From Duganella aceris (lineage in GTDB: Bacteria; Pseudomonadota; Gammaproteobacteria; Burkholderiales; Burkholderiaceae_D), in assembly GCF_011090165.1 (NCBI RefSeq), contig NZ_JAADJT010000013.1:62001-126000 (forward strand): a stretch of 64,000 bases of DNA. Direction: 5' to 3'. A model generated the notes under the pieces. The model was not told where the DNA came from. It ran no database searches and was given only the letters and a program-made list of their open reading frames with translations. Made by a program: the position numbers and the translations under genes. The first letter of the stretch is position 1, and every line of letters starts with the position of its first letter. Shown here piece after piece: positions 17,533 to 26,217 of this stretch.

Positions 17533-18705
17533 ATGAAAGCACTGATGATCAGCAGCGACGCCTTGCTGCACGCGGAAATCGCCGCGCAAGGGTCGGCGCG
17601 CATGCCGCCGGTACAGCTGATGGCGTCGCGCAGCTGCCTGCGCGACGCGGTCGAACGCCCGCTGCCGGAAGCGCCGCAACTGGTGGTGTTCGACGCCAGC
17701 GGCGTCACGCCGGATGAAGGTGAGCTGGTCGAACGCCTGAGCAAGCAGTATCCGGGCGCCTCCTTCATGCTGTTGACGCGCGAACCGCAGCACGACCTGT
17801 TGATCCGCGCCATGCGCGCCGGCATGCGCGAAGTGCTGCAACTGCCGCTGGCGCACCGCGCCTTCCACGAGGCGATGGACCGGATCGAAGTCGCCGCCGG
17901 CGTCAGCGAGATGCGCGACGGGAAGGTGCTGGCCTTCATCTCCTGCAAAGGCGGCAGCGGCGCGACCTTCCTGTCGACCAACTTCGGCTACGCGCTGGCC
18001 GCGCTGGCCGACAAGAAGGTGCTGCTGATCGACCTGCACGGCCAGTTCGGCGACGCCACGCTGTACGTGTCGGATCAGAAGCCGGCGATGACGCTGTCCG
18101 ACATCTGCGCGCAGATCGGCCGCATGGACGCGTCCTTCCTCGATTCCTGCCTGGTGCACGTGGCCTCCAACTTCGGCGTGCTGGCGGCGGCGGATGATCC
18201 CAACCACGTGGTCGACATGAAGCCGGAGCACATGGACATCATCCTGCGCGTGGCGCGCCAGCACTACGACTTCATCGTGCTCGACGTCGGCCGCCAGATC
18301 GACGCCATCTCGCTGCGCGCGCTGGACCAGGCGGACATCATCCACCCGGTGCTGCAACTGGCGCTGCCCGACATCCGCGACGGCCGCCGCCTGCTGGACA
18401 TCTTCCGCTCGCTGGGCTATCCGAGCGAGCGCACGCGCCTGATCGTCAACCGCTACGAGAAGGGCGGCAAGCTGCGGCTGATGGACCTGGAGCAGGCGCT
18501 GGGCGCGGACGTGGTGCACACGGTGCCCAACGATTACCTGTCGGCGACCGATTCGGTCAACCAGGGCATACCGGTGTTGCAGCTGTCGCGCAGCAGCACG
18601 GTGGCGCGCAGCCTGGCCGAGCTGGTGGAACTGGTGACGGCGCGCCGCGTCTCGGAAAGCAAGGGTTTGTTCGACCGGCTGTTCGGCCGCCACGAAGGAG
18701 GATGA
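17533..18705 (+). CDS. tadZ: Pilus localization protein TadZ/CpaE
   Basis: 390 residues. Residues 1-125 form an atypical receiver-like domain. From about residue 135 there is a ParA/MinD-like domain. Its deviant Walker A reads CKGGSGATFL where active ParA proteins have KGGVGKT; the usual Lys is Ala. Such loss is known in TadZ proteins, which tend to act as polar localization scaffolds. It starts 9 bp after the lipoprotein gene with a GGAGG site, and ends 1 bp before tadA. Confidence 0.88.
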   Translation: MKALMISSDALLHAEIAAQGSARMPPVQLMASRSCLRDAVERPLPEAPQLVVFDASGVTPDEGELVERLSKQYPGASFMLLTREPQHDLLIRAMRAGMREVLQLPLAHRAFHEAMDRIEVAAGVSEMRDGKVLAFISCKGGSGATFLSTNFGYALAALADKKVLLIDLHGQFGDATLYVSDQKPAMTLSDICAQIGRMDASFLDSCLVHVASNFGVLAAADDPNHVVDMKPEHMDIILRVARQHYDFIVLDVGRQIDAISLRALDQADIIHPVLQLALPDIRDGRRLLDIFRSLGYPSERTRLIVNRYEKGGKLRLMDLEQALGADVVHTVPNDYLSATDSVNQGIPVLQLSRSSTVARSLAELVELVTARRVSESKGLFDRLFGRHEGG

Positions 18706-18706
18706 C

Positions 18707-20053
18707 ATGAGCTTACGCGAACGCCTGGCCGTCGCCGACGACGGCCGCCAGGACGGCAACGGGCCGCCGGGCCTGGCCGCAGCCGCTTACCTGGAGCTGA
18801 AGAAGAGCATGCACCAGACCATCCTGGACCGCATCGACCTGGAACGCCTGAAGCGCCTGACGCCCGAGCAGTTCAAGCACGAGCTGGCGCTGCTGGTCCA
18901 GCGCATCATCGAGGATGAGCGCATCGTGCTCAATCAGCATGAGCGGCACAACCTGGTGCTCGACATCCAGCACGAGATGCTGGGCTTCGGTCCGCTGGAG
19001 CCGTTGCTGGCGGATCCCGGCGTGTCCGACATCCTGGTCAACACCTGCGCCAGGGTGTACGTCGAACGCGCCGGCCGGCTGGAGCTGACCGAGGTCACCT
19101 TCAACGATAACGCACACCTGATGAAGATCATCGAGAAGATCGTGTCGCGCGTCGGCCGCCGCGTCGACGAATCGAGTCCGATGGTCGATGCGCGGCTGCC
19201 GGATGGCTCGCGTGTCAACGCCATCATTCCGCCGCTGGCGATCGACGGCCCGATCCTGTCGATACGCCGCTTCGCGGTGACGCCGCTGACGGTCGAGAAC
19301 CTGCTCGACTACCGCAGCCTGACGCCGCCGATGATGCAGGTGCTGCGGGCGCTGGGGCAGGCCAAGATCAACATCCTGATCTCCGGCGGCACCGGCTCCG
19401 GCAAGACCACGATGCTGAACGTGCTTTCCGGCTTCATCCCGGCCCACGAGCGCATCGTCACCATCGAGGACGCGGCCGAGCTGCAAATGCGGCAGCCGCA
19501 CGTGGTGCGGCTGGAGACGCGCCCGCCAAACATCGAAGGCAAGGGCGAGGTGAACCAGCGCTCGCTGGTGCGCAACGCGCTGCGGATGCGGCCCGACCGC
19601 ATCATCCTCGGCGAGGTGCGCGGCGCCGAGGCGCTGGACATGCTGCAGGCGATGAACACCGGCCATGAGGGTTCGCTGGCCACGATCCACTCCAACACCC
19701 CGCGCGACGCCTTGTCGCGGCTGGAGAACATGGTCGGCATGGCCGGCGTGAACCTGACGCCGCGCGCGACGCGGCAGCAGATCTGCTCCGCCGTCACGGT
19801 GGTGATGCAGGTGTCGCGGCTGACCGACGGCACCCGCAAGCTGGTCAGCCTGCAGGAGGTGACCGGAATGGAAGGGGAGGTGATCGCGATGCACGAGATC
19901 TTCCGCTTCGAGCAGACCGGCGTCGACGCCAACGGCGCGGTGCAGGGGCGCTTCTACGCCACCGGTGTGCGGCCGCGCTTCGCCGACCGCCTGCGGATGT
20001 TCGGCGCGGCGGTGCCGGACAGCGTGTTCGATCCCGACAAGATCTATCAGTAA
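18707..20053 (+). CDS. tadA: Tad pilus assembly ATPase TadA/CpaF
   Basis: 448 residues. A secretion ATPase of the VirB11/PilB superfamily: Walker A GGTGSGKTTMLN near residue 228, Asp box VTIEDAAELQ, Walker B IILGEVRGAE and His box GSLATIHSN. An N-terminal domain of about 170 residues includes LGFGPLEPLLADPGVSDILVN, typical of CpaF. It is the cytosolic hexameric motor for pilus extension. The start follows GGAGG, just after the tadZ stop. Confidence 0.95.
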   Translation: MSLRERLAVADDGRQDGNGPPGLAAAAYLELKKSMHQTILDRIDLERLKRLTPEQFKHELALLVQRIIEDERIVLNQHERHNLVLDIQHEMLGFGPLEPLLADPGVSDILVNTCARVYVERAGRLELTEVTFNDNAHLMKIIEKIVSRVGRRVDESSPMVDARLPDGSRVNAIIPPLAIDGPILSIRRFAVTPLTVENLLDYRSLTPPMMQVLRALGQAKINILISGGTGSGKTTMLNVLSGFIPAHERIVTIEDAAELQMRQPHVVRLETRPPNIEGKGEVNQRSLVRNALRMRPDRIILGEVRGAEALDMLQAMNTGHEGSLATIHSNTPRDALSRLENMVGMAGVNLTPRATRQQICSAVTVVMQVSRLTDGTRKLVSLQEVTGMEGEVIAMHEIFRFEQTGVDANGAVQGRFYATGVRPRFADRLRMFGAAVPDSVFDPDKIYQ

Positions 20054-20058
20054 GCGCC

Positions 20059-21045
20059 ATGGACGCCGTCTTCTCCGCCTTCGCGGTCCTGCTGTTCGCC
20101 GCCGTGATCCTGATGATCGAAGGGGCCTGGCTGTGGTGGTCCGGCGCGCACGGCGGCGGCGCGCGGCGTATCGCCAAGCGCCTGCGGCTGATGGCCGCCA
20201 GCGGCAACGGCGGCGGCGAGCGTATCGACATCCTCAAGCGCCGTACCTACAGCCGCAATCCGGCGCTGGAAAAGCAGCTGCGCCGCATCGCGCGCGTCGC
20301 CAGGCTTGCGCTGTTGGACCGGCTGCTGCTGCAGGCGGGCGTGCGCTGGTCGGTGGCGCAGTTCCTCGGCTGCTCGCTGCTGATGCTGGCGCTCGGACTG
20401 CTGCTGCCGTGGATGGCCGGCATGCCGGCCGCGCCGGCGGTGGGCGCGCTGGCGTTGGCCGGCGCGCTGCCGTGGATGCTGCTGATGCGCGCGCGCCGCG
20501 CGCGTCTGCGCAAGCTGGAGGAGCAGTTGCCGGAGGCGGCGGACTTTCTCGGCCGCGCGCTGCGCGCCGGCCATTCCTTCGCCAACGTGATGCAGATGGT
20601 GGGCGAGGAGATGCCGGAACCGATCGCCGGCGAATTCAAGTTCGCCTACGAGGAGGTCAACTACGGGGTGCCGATGAACGAGGCGCTGCACAACCTGGCC
20701 TTGCGGGTGCCGCTGACCGACTTGCGCTACCTGGTGATCGCGGTGCTGATTCAGCGTGAATCGGGCGGCAACCTGGCCGAGGTCTTCGGCAGCATCAGCC
20801 GTTTGATCCGCGCTCGCCTCAAGCTGCTGGCGCAGGTGCGCGTGATGTCCGCCGAGGGCCGCATGTCGGCCTGGATCCTGTGCCTGCTGCCGGTGGGCGT
20901 GCTGGTGCTGATGGCGTTGGCCAATCCCGGTTACGTGCGGGTGCTGTGGACCGATCCCATCGGCGTGCGCCTGGTGTGGTACGCGATGGGCATCGCCGTC
21001 CTTGGCGTGCTGTGGATGCGCAAGCTGATACGCATCCGGATCTGA
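20059..21045 (+). CDS. tadB: Tad inner-membrane platform protein TadB
   Basis: 328 residues. An N-terminal membrane segment, a pair of segments around residues 108-145, and a T2SF/GspF-type cytosolic domain (LPEAADFLGRALRAGHSF, then LRYLVIAVLIQRESGGNLAEV), ending with two membrane segments. It forms the inner-membrane platform with TadC and couples to TadA. It starts 5 bp after tadA. Confidence 0.92.
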   Translation: MDAVFSAFAVLLFAAVILMIEGAWLWWSGAHGGGARRIAKRLRLMAASGNGGGERIDILKRRTYSRNPALEKQLRRIARVARLALLDRLLLQAGVRWSVAQFLGCSLLMLALGLLLPWMAGMPAAPAVGALALAGALPWMLLMRARRARLRKLEEQLPEAADFLGRALRAGHSFANVMQMVGEEMPEPIAGEFKFAYEEVNYGVPMNEALHNLALRVPLTDLRYLVIAVLIQRESGGNLAEVFGSISRLIRARLKLLAQVRVMSAEGRMSAWILCLLPVGVLVLMALANPGYVRVLWTDPIGVRLVWYAMGIAVLGVLWMRKLIRIRI

Positions 21046-21059
21046 AAAGGGGAGGGCGC

Positions 21060-21995
21060 ATGAATGGATCGCAGATCGTTTTCCTGGCCATCGTGTTCCT
21101 GGTGGCGGCGGCAATCGCCGTGGCCGCGCTGCAGGTGGTCACGCCGGTGGCGCTGCGCGAACGGCTGAACGAAGTGGTCGAGCCGACCGAGGCCGCGTCC
21201 GACACCGGCGGCGGCTGGGTGGAGAAGGTGGCGCAGGCGGCGCAGCCGTTCTCGCGCTTGTCCTTGCCGGAGGCGGGCTGGGAGCGTTCGCCGCTGCGCA
21301 CCCGCTTCATGAATGCCGGCTGGCGCGGCGCGTCGGCGCCGTCGCTGTATTTCGCCGCCAAGTCGCTGCTGGCGCTGGGTCTGCCGGCGTTGCTGGCGCT
21401 GTTCGGCGCGGCCGCGCTGGGCGGGACCCACAAAGGCTTCATGTATCTGTTGTTGCTGGTGGCCGGCATCGGCTACTACCTGCCGAACGCGGTCCTGTCG
21501 CGCAGGGCGGACGCGCGCCGCCGCGAAATCTTCGAGACCTTCCCCGATGCGCTGGACCTGCTGACGGTGTGCGTGGAAGCAGGCCTGAGCCTGGAGCGCG
21601 CGCTGGCCAAAGTGGCCGGCGAGATCCACATCAAGAGCATGGCGCTGGCGCAGGAGCTGCAACTGGTGCTGATGGAGATGCGCGCCGGCTTCAGCAAGGA
21701 GCGCGCCTTGCGCAACCTGGCGCTGCGCAGCGGCGTGGAGGATGTCGATACGCTGGTGGCGATGCTGATCCAGTCGGAACGCTTCGGCACCAGCATGGGC
21801 GATTCGCTGCGGGTGCATTCGGATAATCTGCGCGGCAAGCGCAGCGTGCTGGCCGAGGAGGCGGCCGCCAAGATCGCGCTGAAGCTGTTGTTCCCGCTGA
21901 TCTTTTGCATCTTCCCGACGCTGATGCTGGTCTTGATCGGCCCTGCCGGCATACAGATCTACCGCATGATGGCGCGGTCCGTTATTCCCCACTAG
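21060..21995 (+). CDS. tadC: Tad inner-membrane platform protein TadC
   Basis: 311 residues from the ATG preceded by GGGGAGG. An N-terminal membrane segment, a central hydrophobic pair (residues 98-145), the T2SF domain (FPDALDLLTVCVEAGLSLERAL; MLIQSERFGTSMGDSL) and C-terminal membrane segments. It is the paralogue and partner of TadB. It lies 14 bp after tadB and 9 bp before the next lipoprotein gene. Confidence 0.92.
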   Translation: MNGSQIVFLAIVFLVAAAIAVAALQVVTPVALRERLNEVVEPTEAASDTGGGWVEKVAQAAQPFSRLSLPEAGWERSPLRTRFMNAGWRGASAPSLYFAAKSLLALGLPALLALFGAAALGGTHKGFMYLLLLVAGIGYYLPNAVLSRRADARRREIFETFPDALDLLTVCVEAGLSLERALAKVAGEIHIKSMALAQELQLVLMEMRAGFSKERALRNLALRSGVEDVDTLVAMLIQSERFGTSMGDSLRVHSDNLRGKRSVLAEEAAAKIALKLLFPLIFCIFPTLMLVLIGPAGIQIYRMMARSVIPH

Positions 21996-22004
21996 GAGAC
22001 CGGC

Positions 22005-22694
22005 TTGAAAAAAACATTCGTCGCCGCGAGTGCGGGCGCGCTGCTGATTGCCTGCGGCGGTTTGCAGAACGTCGGCACCGCGCCCGCCGAGCCGGATCTG
22101 GCCGTGCTGGAAAAAGCATGCGTGCGCGATCCGCTGGATGCGGACAAATGGGAGCGGCTGGCGGCGGCCCTCAGCGCCGCTGGCGAACGCGAACACGCGG
22201 CCACCATGTATCTGCAGGCGGCCACGCTGCGCGCGCACGACGTGCGCAATGACTATGCGCTGCTGAAGCAGGAACTGCAGGACGCCCGCATCGCCGAAGC
22301 CGCCGCCTCCGCAGGCATCGACGCCGCCATGCCGCGCACGCAGGTGCGGCGGGTCGGCGCGGCGCTGGTGGAGGTGTTGCGCGTACCGACTGCCGGTTCC
22401 GCGCCGATGCCGCCGCCGGCGGTCCGCCTGGAGATCAGCAACGGCAACGGCGTTCCGGGCGCCGCCGCGCGGCTGGCGCGCACGCTTGATGTCGATGGAT
22501 GGAGGACGGTGCGGCTATCGAACCTGCGGCCGTTCGTGGTGCCGCGCAGCCGCATCGAATACCAGCGCGCGCAGGAAGCGATGGCGCAGCAGCTGGGCGA
22601 CCGGCTCCACCTGCCGCTGCATAAGCTGCGCGACAACTCCGCGCGCGCCGACATGCGCATCGTGCTGGGCCACGACGTGCGCTATCTAAAATAA
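22005..22694 (+). CDS. Lipoprotein with TPR-like stretch and LytR C-terminal domain, tad locus
   Basis: 229 residues from a TTG start with AGGAG 6 bp upstream. The N-terminus MKKTFVAASAGALLIACGG carries a lipobox ending at Cys17. Residues 30-75 resemble one tetratricopeptide-type helix pair (DPLDADKWERLAAALSAAG). Residues 140-229 match the LytR C-terminal (LytR_C) type domain: VRLEISNGNGVPGAAARLA, then MRIVLGHDV. It occupies the position of TadD at the end of the operon. No pseudopilin genes (tadE, tadF, tadG) follow; the strand switches after it. Confidence 0.78.
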   Translation: MKKTFVAASAGALLIACGGLQNVGTAPAEPDLAVLEKACVRDPLDADKWERLAAALSAAGEREHAATMYLQAATLRAHDVRNDYALLKQELQDARIAEAAASAGIDAAMPRTQVRRVGAALVEVLRVPTAGSAPMPPPAVRLEISNGNGVPGAAARLARTLDVDGWRTVRLSNLRPFVVPRSRIEYQRAQEAMAQQLGDRLHLPLHKLRDNSARADMRIVLGHDVRYLK

Positions 22695-22735
22695 AAAAAC
22701 GTCCGAGTGGGTTTCCCCTCCCGGACGTAAAAAAA
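22695..22735 (-). terminator. Rho-independent terminator for the DUF2807 gene
   Basis: Stem ACGTCCG/CGGACGT (22699-22705 and 22722-22728). Read on the minus strand the stem is followed by a run of seven T, so it terminates transcription of the minus-strand gene at 22787. On the plus strand it is followed by A, so it is not a good terminator for the pilus operon. Confidence 0.8.
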
Positions 22736-22786
22736 CACACCCATGTGTTTACAGTTGCAGCCGGCCGCCGGGGCCGGCGCGATTCT

Positions 22787-23557
22787 TTACTGCCAGCTCA
22801 CGCTACCCAGGCCGCGCGCGCTGGCGCTGCGATTGGTCGGATTGCCATACACGGTGGCGGAACCGAGGCCGGTCAGTTTGAGACTGGCGCTGTTCTTCGC
22901 GTACACCGACGCGCTACCCAGGCCGCTCATGTTGACGTCGATGGTGTCGGCGCGCAGCTGCTGCGCGTCCAGGCTGCCCACGCCGCCAAGGCTGGCGTGC
23001 AGTTGTTTGGTCTGGCCGGTCATCTCGATGCGGCCCGCGCCGTTCAGGCGCAGCTCGACGTTGTCGCTGCTGCCCGCGTCGACGGTCATGCCGCCCACGC
23101 CACCGAGCCGCACGTCGACATTGCGATACTGCGCATTGACCTTGACCGAGCCCGCGCCTTCGAGCGCCAGGCGCAGGTTGTCGCCTTTGAAACCGCTCAC
23201 TTCGGTGGCGCCGACGCCGCCCGAGGTCAGCGCGCGCAGATTCGGCAGCGTCAGTTCGGCGCGCAGTTCGCGCTTGTTGCCGAAGTTGATCGAGTTCATT
23301 TTGCTGGTGCCGATGTGCAGCATATCGCCGCTCTGATCGACCACCACTTTTTTCAGCGCGTCGGCTTCGCCGTAGATCGTCAGCGTGGCCGTCGGGCCTT
23401 GCCGCACCTTGAGGCTGATGACGCCATCGAGCTCGATGTTGACCGCGCGCGCATCGACGCTGCGGCTTTCGCTGACTACATCGGCGGCCAGCGCGGCGGG
23501 TGCGCCGCAGCTCAGGACCGTGGCCAGCATCGCAGCCTTCAGGGTGGTGATCATCAT
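22787..23557 (-). CDS. Secreted DUF2807 (GIN domain) protein
   Basis: 256 residues from the ATG chosen; an in-frame ATG lies 9 bp upstream, but GGAG sits between the two. A signal peptide (ITTLKAAMLATVLSCGAPAALA) is followed by a repetitive beta-rich body with recurring GVGG, GAG and GLGSA turns (SGGVGATEVSGFKGDN; LEGAGSVKVNAQ; SGLGSASVYAK), typical of the putative auto-transporter adhesin head GIN domain (DUF2807). Role unknown; envelope or periplasmic location is inferred from the signal peptide. A good terminator follows. It lies 23 bp downstream of the small secreted protein gene on the same strand. Confidence 0.85.
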   Translation of the reverse strand: MMITTLKAAMLATVLSCGAPAALAADVVSESRSVDARAVNIELDGVISLKVRQGPTATLTIYGEADALKKVVVDQSGDMLHIGTSKMNSINFGNKRELRAELTLPNLRALTSGGVGATEVSGFKGDNLRLALEGAGSVKVNAQYRNVDVRLGGVGGMTVDAGSSDNVELRLNGAGRIEMTGQTKQLHASLGGVGSLDAQQLRADTIDVNMSGLGSASVYAKNSASLKLTGLGSATVYGNPTNRSASARGLGSVSWQ

Positions 23558-23580
23558 GCGCTCCATTGGTTGTCGTTGGA

Positions 23581-23775
23581 TTACAGCGCTGCTTTTTCAG
23601 CGGCGGTCAGGCGCTTGGCGGTGACGGTCACCACTTGCATCTTGCTGGCTTCGACCTTCGCCGCGGCCGGCACCGAGATGCGCGTCGCAGGCACGGCGGC
23701 GGTGGCGTAGGTGGTGGCGCCGGCGATGACGACTGCGGCGATGAAGATGGCTTCCATGTTTTTTGCGATGTTCAT
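23581..23775 (-). CDS. Small secreted or periplasmic protein, 64 residues
   Basis: Starts at an ATG with a strong AAGGAG 6 bp upstream. Residues 7-28 form a hydrophobic segment ending near ATAAVPATR, compatible with a signal peptide or a single anchor. The remainder includes MQVVTVTAKRLTAAEK. No family recognised. It shares a strand with the DUF2807 gene and is probably co-transcribed. Confidence 0.7.
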   Translation of the reverse strand: MNIAKNMEAIFIAAVVIAGATTYATAAVPATRISVPAAAKVEASKMQVVTVTAKRLTAAEKAAL

Positions 23776-23888
23776 TTTGAGCTCCTTGTGGGTGGTTAGT
23801 TCGTTGCGTTGAGTGAACTATAGACAAGGGCTACCCGTCCATCCACCGGGATGTGACGAACTGCGAAAACAGGGGGGCAGAATGCGTT

Positions 23889-24791
23889 TTACGGGTTTAA
23901 AGCCACGCCGCAAAGCAGGTCCTGGTTGCCGGCGTAGAGTTGCGACAGCCAGGCGGAGACGGTTTTGAAGCGGGCGATGCTGCCGGCGTCGCGATGGCTG
24001 AGCAGCCAGATGTCGCGCTGCACCTCGACGCCGGCGCCGATGCGCTGCAAGCCTTCCTGCTGGCCCATGACGCAAGGCAGCAGCGCCATGCCGACGCCGG
24101 CGCGGCAGGCGCGCACCATCGTGCTCAGGCTGTTCACCTTGAGCACGCGGCGCGGTTGCGGCTCCATCTGCGCCAGCCATTGCATCTCGCCGGTCGCCGC
24201 CAGCGAATCGTCATAGGCGATCCACGGCTGCGTGCCCCAGCAGGCGCGCGGCGTGTCGGCGAACTTGGCGTGGCCGTAGACGGCGAAGCCGAGATCGCCC
24301 AGCTTGCGCATCACCAAAGCCGCGTCTTCGCCCGGCTTGCCGAGGCGCAGCGCCAAGTCGGCCTCGCGGCGGGTGAAGGAGAGGTTATGGTTGTCCGCTT
24401 GCAGCGTCAGCTGCAAATGCGGATGCTGGGCGTGCAGCGCCGGCACGTGTTCCAGCAGCCAGTAGTCGAACAGGAAATCGATGGAGGTGATGTTGACCGG
24501 GCCGGCGGTGGCGTCCGCCTCCTGCGACGATGCCCGCAACATGCTCTGGACGTTGCCGTAGACGGCGTCGCCGTGTTCGACGAAGACCTGGCCGGCGTCG
24601 GTCAGCTGGTAGCCGGTGTTGTCGCGGATGAACAAGCGCAGCTTGAGCGCCTTTTCGGCTGCGGCGATGCGGCGGCTGATGGTGGAGGCATCCAGGCCCA
24701 GCTGGCGGCCGGTGGCGCTCATGCTGCCGCTGCGCGCCAGCGCCAGGATCAGGGGGATGTCGTTCCAGTCGAAGTCGCTGCTAGTGGGCAT
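23889..24791 (-). CDS. LysR-family transcriptional regulator
   Basis: 300 residues. Winged helix-turn-helix at residues 1-62: DWNDIPLILALARSGSMSAT, then GLDASTISRRIAAAEKALKLRLF, followed by the effector domain beginning near residue 90. The start is set by homology-style reasoning (MPTSSDFDWNDIP); the frame continues upstream to 24917 and no strong ribosome site marks the chosen ATG. It is divergent from the Tat-exported alpha/beta hydrolase gene at 24988, which is the classic arrangement for a LysR target (inference). Confidence 0.85.
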   Translation of the reverse strand: MPTSSDFDWNDIPLILALARSGSMSATGRQLGLDASTISRRIAAAEKALKLRLFIRDNTGYQLTDAGQVFVEHGDAVYGNVQSMLRASSQEADATAGPVNITSIDFLFDYWLLEHVPALHAQHPHLQLTLQADNHNLSFTRREADLALRLGKPGEDAALVMRKLGDLGFAVYGHAKFADTPRACWGTQPWIAYDDSLAATGEMQWLAQMEPQPRRVLKVNSLSTMVRACRAGVGMALLPCVMGQQEGLQRIGAGVEVQRDIWLLSHRDAGSIARFKTVSAWLSQLYAGNQDLLCGVALNP

Positions 24792-24987
24792 TTGGGAGGA
24801 TGTGGGCTTTTTCAAACTGTAGCACGGCGCCGGATATCGACCTATACGTAAAAAGACAGGGTAAAAATAGCTTGCTATTAAATAGCGCGCGATATATATT
24901 GAGCACATGGGCAACAAACAAACGCCCCGGAAGCTGTAAAAACATAGTTCACTATTGAATCGTCATCTACTAAATACGGAGTCCATC

Positions 24988-25980
24988 ATGAGCAACGCAT
25001 CCCAAGACCAAGTCAGCATCTCCCGTCGTTCCGCCCTGTTCGGTGGCGCCACCGCAGCGGTCGCTGCCGTCGCCGTGCCGCTGGCCGCCTTCGCCGGCGG
25101 CAGCGCGCAAGCGGCGCCGGTCGTCCATGGCGGCGCGGTCGGCAAAACCGGCAGCACCATCACCACCCGTGACGGCGTCGAGATCTATTACAAGGATTGG
25201 GGTCCGAAGACCGGTCAACCGGTCGTGCTCAGCCATGGCTGGCCGCTGAACTCGGATAGCTGGGAATCGGCCGCCTTCCACCTGGCCAACAACGGCTTCC
25301 GCGTCATCACCCACGACCGTCGCGGCCACGGCCGGTCGAGCCAGCCGTGGGACGGCAACGATATGGACCACTACGCCGACGACCTGGCGCAGGTGATCGA
25401 GGCGCTGGACCTGAAAAACATCATTCTGGCCGGCTTCTCAACCGGCGGCGGCGAAGTGGCGCGCTATGTGGGCCGTCACGGCACCAAACGCATCGCCAAG
25501 CTGGGCCTGATCTCGGCGGTGCCGCCGCTGATGCTGAAAACCGCCACCAATCCGGGCGGCCTGCCGATCGAAGTGTTCGACGGCATCCGCGCCGCCTCGG
25601 TCGCCAACCGCGCCCAGTTGTACCTGGACCTCGCCTCCGGTCCGTTCTACGGCTACAACCGCGCCGGCGCCAAACCGTCGCAAGGCATCATCCAGGCCTG
25701 GTACGCGCAGGGCATGCAGGGCGGTCATAAAAACACCTACGATTCGATCAAGGCCTTCTCGGAAACCGACTTCCGCGAAGATCTGAAAAAATTCGACAAG
25801 CCGACCCTGATCATCCACGGCGACGACGACCAGATCGTGCCGATCGACGCGGCGGGCAAGGCTTCGGCCGCCATCGTCAAGCACGCCAAGCTGATCGTCT
25901 ATCCCGGCGCACCGCACGGCTTGACCGACACGCACAAGGATAAGTTCAACGCCGATTTCCTGGCCTTCGCCAAATCCTGA
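24988..25980 (+). CDS. Tat-exported alpha/beta hydrolase (chloroperoxidase/arylesterase type)
   Basis: 330 residues from the ATG with CGGAG 6 bp upstream. The N-terminus has a twin-arginine signal (SISRRSALFGGATAAVAAVA), so export in folded form is predicted. The hydrolase body has the oxyanion HGWP, GHGRS, the nucleophile elbow GFSTGGGEVARYVGRHG and a late catalytic Asp/His (DDDQIVPID; GAPHGL). This matches cofactor-free haloperoxidases and related esterases of the alpha/beta fold. The natural substrate is not known. A terminator follows. Confidence 0.88.
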   Translation: MSNASQDQVSISRRSALFGGATAAVAAVAVPLAAFAGGSAQAAPVVHGGAVGKTGSTITTRDGVEIYYKDWGPKTGQPVVLSHGWPLNSDSWESAAFHLANNGFRVITHDRRGHGRSSQPWDGNDMDHYADDLAQVIEALDLKNIILAGFSTGGGEVARYVGRHGTKRIAKLGLISAVPPLMLKTATNPGGLPIEVFDGIRAASVANRAQLYLDLASGPFYGYNRAGAKPSQGIIQAWYAQGMQGGHKNTYDSIKAFSETDFREDLKKFDKPTLIIHGDDDQIVPIDAAGKASAAIVKHAKLIVYPGAPHGLTDTHKDKFNADFLAFAKS

Positions 25981-25991
25981 GCCGCAAAGCA

Positions 25992-26017
25992 AAGGGCCCG
26001 CAACCGCGGGCCCTTTT
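25992..26017 (+). terminator. Rho-independent terminator after the hydrolase gene
   Basis: Stem AAGGGCCCGC / GCGGGCCCTT with a 4-nt loop, followed by TT. It starts 12 bp after the hydrolase stop. It may also serve the convergent small genes that end at 26036. Confidence 0.85.
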
Positions 26018-26035
26018 CAATGGTGCTTCAGGAAG

Positions 26036-26167
26036 TTACAGGCAGCAGGCCAGCATCTTCAGGCAGCAAGCCAGGTCGCCGCAGCAATCCATGCTGGCGG
26101 CATAGGCGCCGGCCGAGGCCAGCAGGGTGGCGGCGATGGCTGCGGATTTGAACAGTATCGATTTCAT
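26036..26167 (-). CDS. Small secreted Cys-rich peptide, 43 residues
   Basis: The ATG has AAGGAA 7 bp upstream. Residues 1-24 form a signal peptide ending at AGAYA. The remaining 19 or so residues hold MDCCGDLACCLKMLACCL: three CC pairs spaced by four or five residues. No family is recognised. The pattern could bind metal, form disulfides or be further modified; none is shown. It lies 50 bp after a second small Cys-bearing secreted protein on the same strand. Confidence 0.6.
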   Translation of the reverse strand: MKSILFKSAAIAATLLASAGAYAASMDCCGDLACCLKMLACCL

Positions 26168-26217
26168 GGTGTTTCCTTTAAATGAGTGAAAGTTGTCGTG
26201 TGCGGCACTTTCGTTCA

